From Chitinophagaceae bacterium (lineage in GTDB: Bacteria > Bacteroidota > Bacteroidia > Chitinophagales > Chitinophagaceae), in contig JADJDJ010000002.1 in NCBI GenBank assembly GCA_016702745.1, forward strand, positions 124,001 through 188,000: a DNA stretch of 64,000 nucleotides, given 5' to 3'. Below are positions 54,015 through 62,767 of this stretch, one piece after another; within the stretch, counting starts at the first letter, position 1, and every line of letters starts with the position of its first letter. The notes under the pieces are model-generated. The model was not told the origin of the DNA and did no database searches. It saw only the letters and a list, made by a program, of their open reading frames with translations. The position numbers and the translations under genes are program-made.

Positions 54015-54752
54015 ATGGAAGTACACCACCACGCTCATACAGCCCGTAAAAAATGGACCCATTATTTTTGGGAATTTCTCATGTTATTTCTTGCCGTATT
54101 CTGTGGATTTTTAGCAGAGTACCAGCTGGAGCATAAAATTGAAAAAGACAGGGAGAAAAGATACATCTCTACTTTTATCGAAGACCTGAAAACGGATACC
54201 GCTAATATCCACCGGGTGCTATTATTCCGTAAACAAAAAAAAGAAAGGATGGATTCGCTCATGCTGATCCTGAGTACTGGTCAGGCAAAAGGGCGCGAAA
54301 ATGAATTGTATTTCTTTGGGAGAACGCTAATCAGAACAGCCCGTTTTATCAGTAATGACCGTACAATTACCCAATTGAAAAATTCAGGTTCTCTTCGGTT
54401 AATCAGGAATGAGCAGGCGGCGGATAGTATGATGACCTATCAGCAGCTGGTGGAAACGATAAACATGAACCAGGAAGATGACCGGATAGAAAGAAGGGCG
54501 GCAGACCCTTATTTATTGCAAATCTTCAATCCCTATGTATTCGATAAAATGGTCAATCTCATAGGGGTTGACCGGCCTACGGATAATCCGCCCTTACGAT
54601 CCTATGATCCCTCCATTCACCAGGATCTGGCTTTTTATATACATCAGTTGAAGGGTAGCAATTTTATTCTTCAAAGCCGGCTGGCACAGCTGAATGAAAA
54701 GGCCATCAATCTGATTAAATTTCTAAAAAAAGAATACCGGATAAAAGATTAG
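54015..54752 (+). CDS. Paralog 2 of 9: single-pass membrane protein with HxHxH tail
   Basis: 245 residues, 8 bp after paralog 1. N terminus MEVHHHAHTARKKWTH and helix with Cys30. EYQLEHKIEKDREKRY joins the helix to the domain. The core motif NDRTITQLKNSGSLRLIRN lies at about 114-132, followed by ADSMMTYQQLVETI. Central residues NPYVFDKM and PPLRSYDPSIHQDL are shared in part with paralogs 4 and 5. It ends FLKKEYRIKD. It comes closest to the family consensus. Confidence 0.8.
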   Translation: MEVHHHAHTARKKWTHYFWEFLMLFLAVFCGFLAEYQLEHKIEKDREKRYISTFIEDLKTDTANIHRVLLFRKQKKERMDSLMLILSTGQAKGRENELYFFGRTLIRTARFISNDRTITQLKNSGSLRLIRNEQAADSMMTYQQLVETINMNQEDDRIERRAADPYLLQIFNPYVFDKMVNLIGVDRPTDNPPLRSYDPSIHQDLAFYIHQLKGSNFILQSRLAQLNEKAINLIKFLKKEYRIKD

Positions 54753-54755
54753 ACC

Positions 54756-55508
54756 ATGGAAGTACATCACCACGCTCATACAGCCCGTAAAAAATGGACC
54801 CATTATTTCTGGGAGTTCCTGATGTTGTTCTTCGCTGTCTTCTGTGGGTTTTTAGCAGAGTATCAGCTGGAACATAAAATAGAAAAGGACAGAGAGAAGC
54901 AATACTCCAAAACATTATACGAAGACCTGAAAGCCGATACAGCTATATTGATTAGTTTGATACAGGAAACTAATTTTGTTATACAGAAAGTTGATAGTTT
55001 CCGGTTGTTGGTACATACAAAGGCCATTGACGATATTCCATCCGGCACCTGGTATTATTATGGCAGGTTTGGTACAAGAAACATAGCAGCACCACTTCAG
55101 AACGCTACACTACAACAATTAGTAAGTTCAGGAGGCCTTCGTTATTTTAAAAAACAAAATGTGGTGTATGGTATTGCTGCATACGACCAGGTAACAAGAG
55201 ATATCAATAACAGCAGTGACCCGCAGTTAACTACACTCAACGAGGCGATTAAAGCAAGGAACCTGATATTTGATTCCTGGTACATGGATGAAATAATGAG
55301 CCTTACTGCCAGCAGCAGCAAAGTAGATTCGTTTAAACAAACATCGTATCCGTTATTATCCAGAAAAAAAGAAGATTTTATACAATATGCAAGTTTTTGT
55401 CAAGTGAGGTCTTTTAATATTAAAAGACTGGTTGAAAGGCTGACCATAGCTTTGAACAATGCTGAAAAGCTAATGCTGTTATTAAAAAAAGAATATCGCC
55501 TGAAATAA
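54756..55508 (+). CDS. Paralog 3 of 9: single-pass membrane protein with HxHxH tail
   Basis: 250 residues, 3 bp after paralog 2. The tail and helix match paralog 2 except Phe for Leu in LFFAVFCGF. The core is diverged: NATLQQLVSSGGLRYFKKQ, then VVYGIAAYDQVT, grouping with paralog 6 by RYFK. The family C-terminal motif is LLLKKEYRLK. The domain contains a Ser-rich turn (SLTASSSKVDSF). Confidence 0.8.
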   Translation: MEVHHHAHTARKKWTHYFWEFLMLFFAVFCGFLAEYQLEHKIEKDREKQYSKTLYEDLKADTAILISLIQETNFVIQKVDSFRLLVHTKAIDDIPSGTWYYYGRFGTRNIAAPLQNATLQQLVSSGGLRYFKKQNVVYGIAAYDQVTRDINNSSDPQLTTLNEAIKARNLIFDSWYMDEIMSLTASSSKVDSFKQTSYPLLSRKKEDFIQYASFCQVRSFNIKRLVERLTIALNNAEKLMLLLKKEYRLK

Positions 55509-55514
55509 TTTATT

Positions 55515-56261
55515 ATGGAAGTACATGCACATTCACATACCGCCCGAAAAAAATGGACTCATTATTTCTGGGAGTTTCTGATGTTATTCCTGGCCGTGTT
55601 TTGCGGGTTCATGGCCGAAAATTTCCGGGAGCACCAGATAGAGCATAAACGGGAAAAAGTGTATATCACCTCTTTAATAAAAGATATGGAACTGGACACA
55701 GTCTCCCTTCGTTTAACATACAATGTCCGGAAAACATATATTACCTATTTTGATTCCCTTGTGTTTTTGCTGAGACAAAATGATAAAAGCAAATTAAACG
55801 ACATTTATTTTTATGCGAGGTTTTTGGGCAGAATCAATGAATTCAAATATCATGACAGAACAATACAACAATTAAAAAGCTCGGGCAGTCTTCGGCTTAT
55901 CCGAAACAAAAAAGCTGCTGACAGTATTACTATCTACGATAATGAAGCCGTTAAACTGGTTTTAAATCAACAGGAAATTGAACGTAATCTCCGAAATGAT
56001 ATTCTTTATAATGCTTTAGGAAAAATATTCAATGGCTATGTATGGAATGATATGGCAGACACCAGTAATAAGGCAATAATATCCCGCATCTCATACAATC
56101 CTCCTTTAATGACCTATGATGAAAAACTTATTAATGAATTTGTAATCAAGGTCGTGTACTTAAAAACAGCGTATCGCCTCACAAATGGTAATATTGAGGG
56201 TGCAATTATTGCAGCTGAAAACCTGATTACATTTTTAAAAAAAGAATACCACCTCAACTAA
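55515..56261 (+). CDS. Paralog 4 of 9: single-pass membrane protein with HxHxH tail
   Basis: 248 residues, 6 bp after paralog 3. The tail is MEVHAHSHTARKKW. The juxtamembrane segment is of the second type, AENFREHQIEHKRE, in place of AEYQLEHKIEKDRE. Core HDRTIQQLKSSGSLRLIRNKKAADSI; end FLKKEYHLN. The coding region after the helix is noticeably A/T-rich. Confidence 0.8.
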   Translation: MEVHAHSHTARKKWTHYFWEFLMLFLAVFCGFMAENFREHQIEHKREKVYITSLIKDMELDTVSLRLTYNVRKTYITYFDSLVFLLRQNDKSKLNDIYFYARFLGRINEFKYHDRTIQQLKSSGSLRLIRNKKAADSITIYDNEAVKLVLNQQEIERNLRNDILYNALGKIFNGYVWNDMADTSNKAIISRISYNPPLMTYDEKLINEFVIKVVYLKTAYRLTNGNIEGAIIAAENLITFLKKEYHLN

Positions 56262-56267
56262 TTATTG

Positions 56268-57014
56268 ATGGAAGTACATGCACATACCCATACCGCAAGG
56301 AAAAAATGGACCCATTATTTCTGGGAATTTTTAATGTTATTCCTTGCTGTGTTCTGTGGTTTTTTAGCAGAGTATCAGCTGGAGCATAAGATAGAAAAAG
56401 AGCGGGAAAAAATTTATATGAATTCTTTGTACCAGGACTTAAAATCTGACACTTTAAATCTGGGTGTTTTACTGAAGAACACAAAAGATGATATTGACAA
56501 CTATGACTCATTGTTCAATATCTTCAGGAGCAAACAGTACCTGCAGGAAACCTCAGGTGCTTATTTCTTTGGAAGAAAACTGGTAACCATCCGGGTCTTT
56601 TATCCTACTAACGGCACCACCACCCAGCTGGAAAATTCAGGCGGGTTAAGACTGATCAGGAGCCGGGCGATTGTAGACAGCATTCAATCCTATAAACAGA
56701 CAATTTCCCTGCTGACAAGTATCCAGGAATTCCAAAATGAACATTTTGTACTGGCAAGAAGTGCAATGGGAAAGATTTTCGATGCCGATGTATTTGATAC
56801 CATGACCGGGGATGGCAGTAAACCATTGGAACGGCCTGTCATCAACTATCCGCTCATGCCCTTTACGAAATCTGAGCTAAATGAATTTCATATCCCCATG
56901 AATTTCATTAAAAGGAATAAAATCACTCAAATTTCCATCATAAAAAGGTTACAGACCAAGGCAGTTGACCTGATGCATTTACTTCAGGAAAAATATAAGA
57001 TAAAAGAGCATTAA
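56268..57014 (+). CDS. Paralog 5 of 9: single-pass membrane protein with HxHxH tail
   Basis: 248 residues from ATG 56268, 6 bp after paralog 4; an in-frame TTG directly before it could add one residue, but all paralogs start at MEV. Tail MEVHAHTHTARKKW, juxtamembrane EYQLEHKIEKERE. Core NGTTTQLENSGGLRLIRSR, then IVDSIQSYKQ. It ends LLQEKYKIKEH, three residues longer than most. Confidence 0.8.
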   Translation: MEVHAHTHTARKKWTHYFWEFLMLFLAVFCGFLAEYQLEHKIEKEREKIYMNSLYQDLKSDTLNLGVLLKNTKDDIDNYDSLFNIFRSKQYLQETSGAYFFGRKLVTIRVFYPTNGTTTQLENSGGLRLIRSRAIVDSIQSYKQTISLLTSIQEFQNEHFVLARSAMGKIFDADVFDTMTGDGSKPLERPVINYPLMPFTKSELNEFHIPMNFIKRNKITQISIIKRLQTKAVDLMHLLQEKYKIKEH

Positions 57015-57046
57015 TATTATTAACTCATCATTCATAAGATCAGACA

Positions 57047-57841
57047 ATGGAAGTACACCATCATTCCCACCCTCCGGCTGGCGCAGGGCACCGAAAAAAA
57101 TGGACCCATTATTTCTGGGAATTCCTAATGCTGTTCCTCGCCGTATTCTGTGGTTTCTTAGCGGAGAACCAGCGGGAACATTATGTAGAAGCGCATCGGG
57201 CAAAGGAATATGCGAAAAGCCTGCTGAGTGATATGAAAGAAGATACAACCGAAATAAGCGGCGGTATAGCACAGAATACGTTTATGATCAAAGCATTTGA
57301 CAGTTGTGTTTCAATTGGACAGCGAAGTATTGATCAATCAACAGTGCCTGGTGTATTTTATTATTACAGTCGGTTTACTTCTAATGCCTATGCTATTGAC
57401 TGGAACAGATCCACCCTCACCCAACTTATTCAATCAGGCAATCTCCGGTATTTCAAAAATAAAGAGCTGGTCAGGAAAATAAATAAGTACTACTCGCTCC
57501 AGAACCAGATAGGTAGCAATAATGATGCAGACCATTTACACCGGGACAGGATTATTGAAATCCGAGACCGTTTACTGGCGGCCAGGTATTATGAATACTT
57601 CGCACCTGTGTCGTTCTCAGCAGAAATGAAAGGGCATGTACCCGAAAGCAGGATGGATAGTCTGATGGCGCAGCAACTTTCTTTAAAAGCCGGAAGCACG
57701 GGAATAATGGAAGAATACCTGAATAATCTGATGGATCGCAAATGGAGAAATAAAAGATATGTGGATGAGCTTTATCCTGAAGCTATGCAAATGGCAGTGG
57801 AGATAATAGAAATGCTGAAAGAAGATTATCATTTTAAATAA
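57047..57841 (+). CDS. Paralog 6 of 9: single-pass membrane protein with HxHxH tail
   Basis: 264 residues, 32 bp after paralog 5. The tail is extended: MEVHHHSHPPAGAGHRKKW, with a five-residue Pro/Gly/Ala insertion that keeps HxHxH. Juxtamembrane ENQREHYVEAHRA. Core RSTLTQLIQSGNLRYFKNK, with C-terminal EMLKEDYHFK. The larger gap before it could hold a secondary ribosome site but shows no terminator. Confidence 0.8.
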   Translation: MEVHHHSHPPAGAGHRKKWTHYFWEFLMLFLAVFCGFLAENQREHYVEAHRAKEYAKSLLSDMKEDTTEISGGIAQNTFMIKAFDSCVSIGQRSIDQSTVPGVFYYYSRFTSNAYAIDWNRSTLTQLIQSGNLRYFKNKELVRKINKYYSLQNQIGSNNDADHLHRDRIIEIRDRLLAARYYEYFAPVSFSAEMKGHVPESRMDSLMAQQLSLKAGSTGIMEEYLNNLMDRKWRNKRYVDELYPEAMQMAVEIIEMLKEDYHFK

Positions 57842-57847
57842 CTGATT

Positions 57848-58603
57848 ATGGAAGTACACCACCATGCACATACTGCCCGCAAAAAATGGACCCATTATTT
57901 CTGGGAATTCCTGATGCTGTTCCTTGCAGTATTCTGTGGATTTCTGGCAGAGAATCAACGGGAACATTTTGTAGAACATCAGCGGGAAAAAAAATACGCT
58001 GCTTCTTTACTGGAAGATCTAAAAAAAGATACCGTTGATTTGTCCGCTGATATCCCATTTTGGAAAGACTATCTGGAAAAGATTGACACATTACGCCAGG
58101 AGATTCAAAAGCCGGCCAGCCAGAGAAATGATCTGCTTTTATACAAATGTGCCCGGTATATGCGGGCCTATGAAAACTTTGCTTACCATGACAGAACAAT
58201 TGTTCAATTAAAAAATTCCGGAAATTTCCGGCTGATACGTAATACCCTTCTGTCTGACTCGCTGATCGACTATGAGGCATCGATCCGCAGTGTGCTTCAT
58301 GACCAGGAAATGCAATCGAATGTGATATGGCAAAATCTTAATTTTTTGCAGGATCAGCTGATCAATTCTTCGCTCTATAACTATTCAAAATTTGGCAATA
58401 CCAGCACATTGGATTCGGCTGCACTAAAAAACCCCGATATTATTAAAATCAGAGAAGGAAAAGAAGAAGTCCTGTTTGAATATTTTAACCGGCTGGAATA
58501 TTATAAACAGATCAATAAATACCGCTATCACACCAACATAGAATTACTGAAAATGGCTACTAACCTGATCCAAATGATCAAAAAAGAGTACCATATTAAA
58601 TAA
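57848..58603 (+). CDS. Paralog 7 of 9: single-pass membrane protein with HxHxH tail
   Basis: 251 residues, 6 bp after paralog 6. Tail MEVHHHAHTARKKW; juxtamembrane ENQREHFVEHQRE close to paralog 6. Core HDRTIVQLKNSGNFRLIRNT, then SDSLIDYEASI. A hydrophilic helix VLHDQEMQSNVIWQNL precedes the C-terminal MIKKEYHIK. Confidence 0.8.
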   Translation: MEVHHHAHTARKKWTHYFWEFLMLFLAVFCGFLAENQREHFVEHQREKKYAASLLEDLKKDTVDLSADIPFWKDYLEKIDTLRQEIQKPASQRNDLLLYKCARYMRAYENFAYHDRTIVQLKNSGNFRLIRNTLLSDSLIDYEASIRSVLHDQEMQSNVIWQNLNFLQDQLINSSLYNYSKFGNTSTLDSAALKNPDIIKIREGKEEVLFEYFNRLEYYKQINKYRYHTNIELLKMATNLIQMIKKEYHIK

Positions 58604-58611
58604 AATAAATT

Positions 58612-59397
58612 ATGGAAGTACACGCACACAGCCATACCGCCCGAAAAAAATGGACCCACTATTTCTGGGAGTTTTTGATGTTGTTCCTGGCCGTATTCTG
58701 CGGATTCCTCGCCGAGTACCAGCTGGAACATAAAATTGAAAAAGAGCGGGCCAGGAAGTACATGTATGACATGATCGAAAACCTGAAGTATGACACCACA
58801 CGCTATAACCGGAACCTGGCAGTCAATGAAGCCCGTGGGAGGCAACTGGATTCCTTCAGAGCCGAAATCAGTCTGGCGACCAAAGGCCAGATAAACGGGA
58901 ACCGGCTCTATGAATTATGGTTGAAATGTGGCAACATGAATACTGTTGTATTCAACAGGGCCGCGATCACACAATTAAAAAATTCCGGAAGTTTTCGCCT
59001 GATAAAAAATGATGCGCTTGCTTCATCCATCAGTGATTATTATGAACGTAAAATCTCTGCCTGTGAGGAACAGGAGGAAAAACTAAGAAGATCCAATGAA
59101 CGATTCAGCATCTCCAGTGCCCGCTTTTTTTACTACGAACCTTTCGATCAGTTACTTTCAAAAGAAACCACTTTTAATGAATTAACAACGGATTTCGCCC
59201 TACGTGAGAATGAAAATATATATAATAATCAGACCCTGACCCTGTTAAACAGCAATCCTGCGGATCTGAAACAATTCTACAATGAAGTTGCCATGAAGGA
59301 ATATACCATGAAAGTGTACAATGCTTTTTTACGCTGGGCAAGGGAAGCTGCGATTAAATTGATGCAGGAAATAAAGAATGAATACCATTTTAAGTAA
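58612..59397 (+). CDS. Paralog 8 of 9: single-pass membrane protein with HxHxH tail
   Basis: 261 residues, 8 bp after paralog 7. Tail MEVHAHSHTARKKW; juxtamembrane EYQLEHKIEKERA. Core RAAITQLKNSGSFRLIKND, followed by SSISDYYERKI. It ends EIKNEYHFK. The distance between helix and core is as in paralog 2. Confidence 0.8.
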   Translation: MEVHAHSHTARKKWTHYFWEFLMLFLAVFCGFLAEYQLEHKIEKERARKYMYDMIENLKYDTTRYNRNLAVNEARGRQLDSFRAEISLATKGQINGNRLYELWLKCGNMNTVVFNRAAITQLKNSGSFRLIKNDALASSISDYYERKISACEEQEEKLRRSNERFSISSARFFYYEPFDQLLSKETTFNELTTDFALRENENIYNNQTLTLLNSNPADLKQFYNEVAMKEYTMKVYNAFLRWAREAAIKLMQEIKNEYHFK

Positions 59398-59453
59398 ATC
59401 CGTTTACTTAAAGGAATTTAAAATTCATCATTTATCATTCAAAATATCTATAG

Positions 59454-60224
59454 ATGGAAGTACACGCACATACGCATACCGCCCGAAAAAAATGGACCCA
59501 TTACTTCTGGGAATTCCTGATGCTGTTCCTGGCTGTCTCATTGGGATTTTATGCCGAAAATACCCGGGAAACCATTCTTCATAAAAAAGAAGTGAAAACA
59601 CAGCTGAACTCCATGTTATCCGATCTAAAGTCTGATATCAGCCTTTTTGATTCCGTAACAGACCGCAATAGTTTTGGTGCGGAGATGGCTGATTCCCTGG
59701 TGGGGTTGTTACATTCGGATATCACCAATACCACCGAGATTTATTTCGCTGCCCGGATTGTTACGGCCAATCTTGGGTATTATTATACCAACTCAAAGTC
59801 TTTTGAACAGTTGAAGACAGCGGGGTTGCTTCGGTATATCAAAAGCAAGTCCTTGCTGGATAGTATCGGCACCTACTATGCCTCCTTTCAGTGGCTGAAC
59901 AATCAAATTGATCTGCTGCGTTTGAAGATGGATGAAGTTCACAAAGACAATGCCCTGTTGTTTGACAGCTATGTTTTTCAGCAAATGACGACGAATATAA
60001 AGATTATGTCAGCTACAGGTGTGGGTGGCCAGCGAACAAATATCGGTAAACCCCTGGCTAGCCCATCCCTGTTATCAACGGATGCAAATGACATCAACGC
60101 TGTATCATTGAACTATCATTATTATTCCACTACCATTAAATTTTATGTCCGGAATGCGATGGCCCTTCAAGCCCGGGCAAAAGGGCTTGTCGAAATGATT
60201 AAGAAAGAGTACAAATTTGATTAA
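59454..60224 (+). CDS. Paralog 9 of 9: single-pass membrane protein with HxHxH tail
   Basis: 256 residues, the most diverged member, 56 bp after paralog 8. Tail and first half of the helix are unchanged (MEVHAHTHTARKKW, YFWEFLMLFLAV), but the helix then reads SLGFYAENTRETI, without the Cys seen in the other eight. Core KSFEQLKTAGLLRYIKSKSLLDSIGTYYASF. It ends MIKKEYKFD. It is followed 7 bp later by an ATGGAAGTAC remnant. Confidence 0.8.
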   Translation: MEVHAHTHTARKKWTHYFWEFLMLFLAVSLGFYAENTRETILHKKEVKTQLNSMLSDLKSDISLFDSVTDRNSFGAEMADSLVGLLHSDITNTTEIYFAARIVTANLGYYYTNSKSFEQLKTAGLLRYIKSKSLLDSIGTYYASFQWLNNQIDLLRLKMDEVHKDNALLFDSYVFQQMTTNIKIMSATGVGGQRTNIGKPLASPSLLSTDANDINAVSLNYHYYSTTIKFYVRNAMALQARAKGLVEMIKKEYKFD

Positions 60225-60231
60225 AAAAAAG

Positions 60232-60252
60232 ATGGAAGTACTCACTGACTAA
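60232..60252 (+). pseudogene. Remnant start of a tenth array gene
   Basis: ATGGAAGTAC, the first ten bases of every array gene, recurs 7 bp after the stop of paralog 9 at the usual intergenic distance. The frame reads MEVLTD and then stops at 60250-60252, after which family D repeat sequence takes over. A deletion that removed a further copy would leave this scar; chance is possible for ten bases. Confidence 0.4.
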
Positions 60253-61043
60253 CAGAAAGAAGTGCCGGCAAAACATGCGGAGGCAAAAATTTCTGTTCTT
60301 ATTAGATGTAATGCAGCAAGGCAGAGGCGCCGGCCTGCCGGCAGGCGGGTAGCCTCGGGGTCATTTTGTAACAACGGGTTTTAACCCGTGCAGATAAACA
60401 AGTGTAGTATGACTGGTACTTTTGAAATGCGCCGAGCCGATGGTACTCTGTCTTTACACCGGACTAAAGTCCGGTGTTACAAAATAAAAACCGAGCCGAT
60501 GGCTCTGCCTTATGACAAACTAAGAAAGTAAGCTTTTTTGAATGTACAGGCTCATATGTAGCCGAAAGAATCATCCGCATGGAGGACATTTTTCCGGTAT
60601 ATTTCTATCCTGTACAGCAACGCAGAGGCGTAGCCTCGGGTTCATATTGTAACAACGGGTTTCAACCCGTTGCAGGTAAAAATGAGAAAAAAGGCCCATT
60701 TGAAATGAGCCGTGCTTGTCGCACTCTGTCTTTACACCGGACTAAAGTCCGGTGTTACAAAATAAAAACCGAGCCGATGGCTCTGCCTTATGACAAACTA
60801 AGAAAGTAAGCTTTTTTAATGTACAGGCTCATAAGTAGCCGAAAGAATCATCCGCATGGCGGACATTTTTCCGGCTTATTTCGATCTTGTGCAGCAACGC
60901 AGAGGCGCCTGCCTGCCGGCAGGTAGGTAGCCTCGGGTTCATCTTGTAACAACGGGTTTCAAACCGTTGCAGATTCCAGGCAGGTAACAAGTTGAATGAA
61001 TTTCTTATAAGGAACTTAAGTCCAGTGATATAAAACAAAAGCC
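60253..61043. repeat. Family D repeat block, right flank of the paralog array
   Basis: Units with 'tttacaccggactaaagtcc' occur at about 60453 and 60730 (period 277), plus a worn copy near 61010. They hold 'accgagccgatggctctgcc', 'gaggcgtagcctcgg' and 'aacaacgggtttcaacccgt', as in the left flank. Two units are interrupted by 'cctgcctgccggcaggtagg'-type insertions (60330-60350, 60908-60930). No gene is seen. Confidence 0.8.
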
Positions 61044-62249
61044 ATGCAGCAATCTCTGAACTCCAGCAAACGAATCGAATCCATCGATATCATTCGTGGC
61101 CTTGCCATGGTAATCATGGCCCTTGACCATGTCCGGGATTATGTCCATATCGGCGCCAATACCGATGACCCGCTGAACCTGGCAACCACTTCGCCGGCTC
61201 TTTATTTCACCCGATGGATTACCCATTTCTGTGCACCCATCTTTGTGTTTCTATCCGGCACTTCAGTGTACCTGCAAAGCCTGCGCAAAAGCAAAAAAGA
61301 ACTCGGTATATTTTTATTGAAAAGAGGTCTCTGGCTGATCATTGCCGAATGGAAGATAGTTGCTTTTGCCTGGACCTTCAATACCAATTTCAATATCATC
61401 CCCTTCCAGGTGATCTGGGCCATCGGCATTAGTATGTTTATCCTGGGGCTGCTGGTTTTAGCCAAACTCCCTTATCGGATCATCCTGATCCTGGGCATAC
61501 TGATCGTGGGCGGACATAACCTGCTGGATATTCCCGAATCAAAACCTGGTTTCGAAGCTGGTTTCTGGTGGGACTTGCTGCACCATGGTGTTTTTAAAGT
61601 TTATCCTATTACGGACAATCGTGTCGCCTTGCTGGTATATCCCTTTCTGCCCTGGACCGGATTGATGATGCTGGGTTATTGTGCCGGTATTTTATTCTCT
61701 CCCCAATTTACCGCAGCAGCCAGGAAAAAAATATTGCTGGGAATCGGATCCGGATTGATCCTGCTCTTTATCCTGCTACGGTTCAGCAACCTGTATGGCG
61801 ACCCTGTTCCATGGACCCGTCAGGATAGTCCGTTCTATACATTTCTATCTTTTATCAAAGTAAACAAGTATCCGCCTTCCCTGCTTTACCTCTGTATCAC
61901 TATTGGCCCGGCCCTCGTACTGACAGCCCTCGTTGAATCGGTAAAGAACCGTTTTACAGGCGTGATGGTTACTTTCGGCAGGACCGCTTTCTTTTATTAT
62001 ATCCTTCATCTTTACGTCATCCATATTGTGGCAGCTGTTTTCTTTTTTGCCAGGGGACATTCCTTTGCCGAAGCGAAAAATGTTGGGGAACGTTTTCCTT
62101 TTATGTATGTAGCTCCGGGAGAAGGAAATGGTTTGCTGGTCGTGTATGCCGTATGGCTGGGAGTTGTTGTACTCCTATATCCGCTTTGTAAAAAATATGA
62201 CCAGTATAAATCGGCGCACAAGGAAAAATGGTGGTTGAGTTACATTTAA
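61044..62249 (+). CDS. DUF1624/heparan-alpha-glucosaminide acetyltransferase-like membrane protein
   Basis: 401 residues, about ten helices. KRIESIDIIRGLAMVIMALDHVRDYVH is the conserved N-terminal helix of the DUF1624/YeiB/HGSNAT group, with the Asp-His pair; TRWITHFCAPIFVFLSGTSVYLQ follows, and TFGRTAFFYYILHLYVIHIVA lies near the C terminus. The group is thought to transfer acyl groups across membranes to sugars or other acceptors; the substrate is unknown. It starts 14 bp after the last worn repeat unit. Confidence 0.85.
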   Translation: MQQSLNSSKRIESIDIIRGLAMVIMALDHVRDYVHIGANTDDPLNLATTSPALYFTRWITHFCAPIFVFLSGTSVYLQSLRKSKKELGIFLLKRGLWLIIAEWKIVAFAWTFNTNFNIIPFQVIWAIGISMFILGLLVLAKLPYRIILILGILIVGGHNLLDIPESKPGFEAGFWWDLLHHGVFKVYPITDNRVALLVYPFLPWTGLMMLGYCAGILFSPQFTAAARKKILLGIGSGLILLFILLRFSNLYGDPVPWTRQDSPFYTFLSFIKVNKYPPSLLYLCITIGPALVLTALVESVKNRFTGVMVTFGRTAFFYYILHLYVIHIVAAVFFFARGHSFAEAKNVGERFPFMYVAPGEGNGLLVVYAVWLGVVVLLYPLCKKYDQYKSAHKEKWWLSYI

Positions 62250-62275
62250 TGGCTGCATAAACAGGGAAATAACCG

Positions 62276-62725
62276 ATGAACAAAACAATACTGCTCTTGC
62301 CTGCCATGTTTTTTATAACATTATTGCAGGCACAGCAAAAAGCAAGTCCTCAACAGGAGGATATCCGTCAAACCGTGATCAATATGTTTGATGCGTTATC
62401 TAACCGGGATTCAGCCGCACTGAAAACCCATTGCACAGCCGACATCAGCCTGTATGAGTATGGCCAGATATGGAATATGGATTCGCTGATATTGAAGGCC
62501 ATCACCCAAAACCAATCCACCGGTTTTAAAAGAACCAATCGTTTTGAGTTCATCCGCACCCTTGCAGATAAAAAAACAGGATGGGTCACGTATCGGCTGG
62601 AGTCGGTTATCATTAAAGAAGGTAATCCGATCACCTTACAATGGCTGGAAACGGTAGGAGTAGTGAAAGAAAGAAAGAAATGGAAAGTAAAACACCTGCA
62701 CTCCACCCTGATTAAACGCAGTTAA
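62276..62725 (+). CDS. NTF2-like (SnoaL/DUF4440-type) secreted protein
   Basis: 149 residues. Signal peptide NKTILLLPAMFFITLLQAQ, then the cone-shaped NTF2-like fold: QEDIRQTVINMFDALSNRDSAALKTHCTADISLYEYGQIWNMDSL and a beta sheet VTYRLESVIIKEGNPITLQWLETVGVVKERKKWKVKHLHST. The family includes enzymes and binding proteins; no catalytic assignment is possible. It lies 26 bp after the DUF1624 gene. Confidence 0.82.
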   Translation: MNKTILLLPAMFFITLLQAQQKASPQQEDIRQTVINMFDALSNRDSAALKTHCTADISLYEYGQIWNMDSLILKAITQNQSTGFKRTNRFEFIRTLADKKTGWVTYRLESVIIKEGNPITLQWLETVGVVKERKKWKVKHLHSTLIKRS

Positions 62726-62767
62726 ACACCCGCAAAAATTCCCATTAGTAATACAATCATAAAACTC

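Noticed and set aside
53221..60224. The paralog array as immunity proteins of a contact-dependent toxin system
   Set aside because: No toxin, secretion or delivery gene is adjacent, and the shared HxHxH tail and core motif are not known immunity features.
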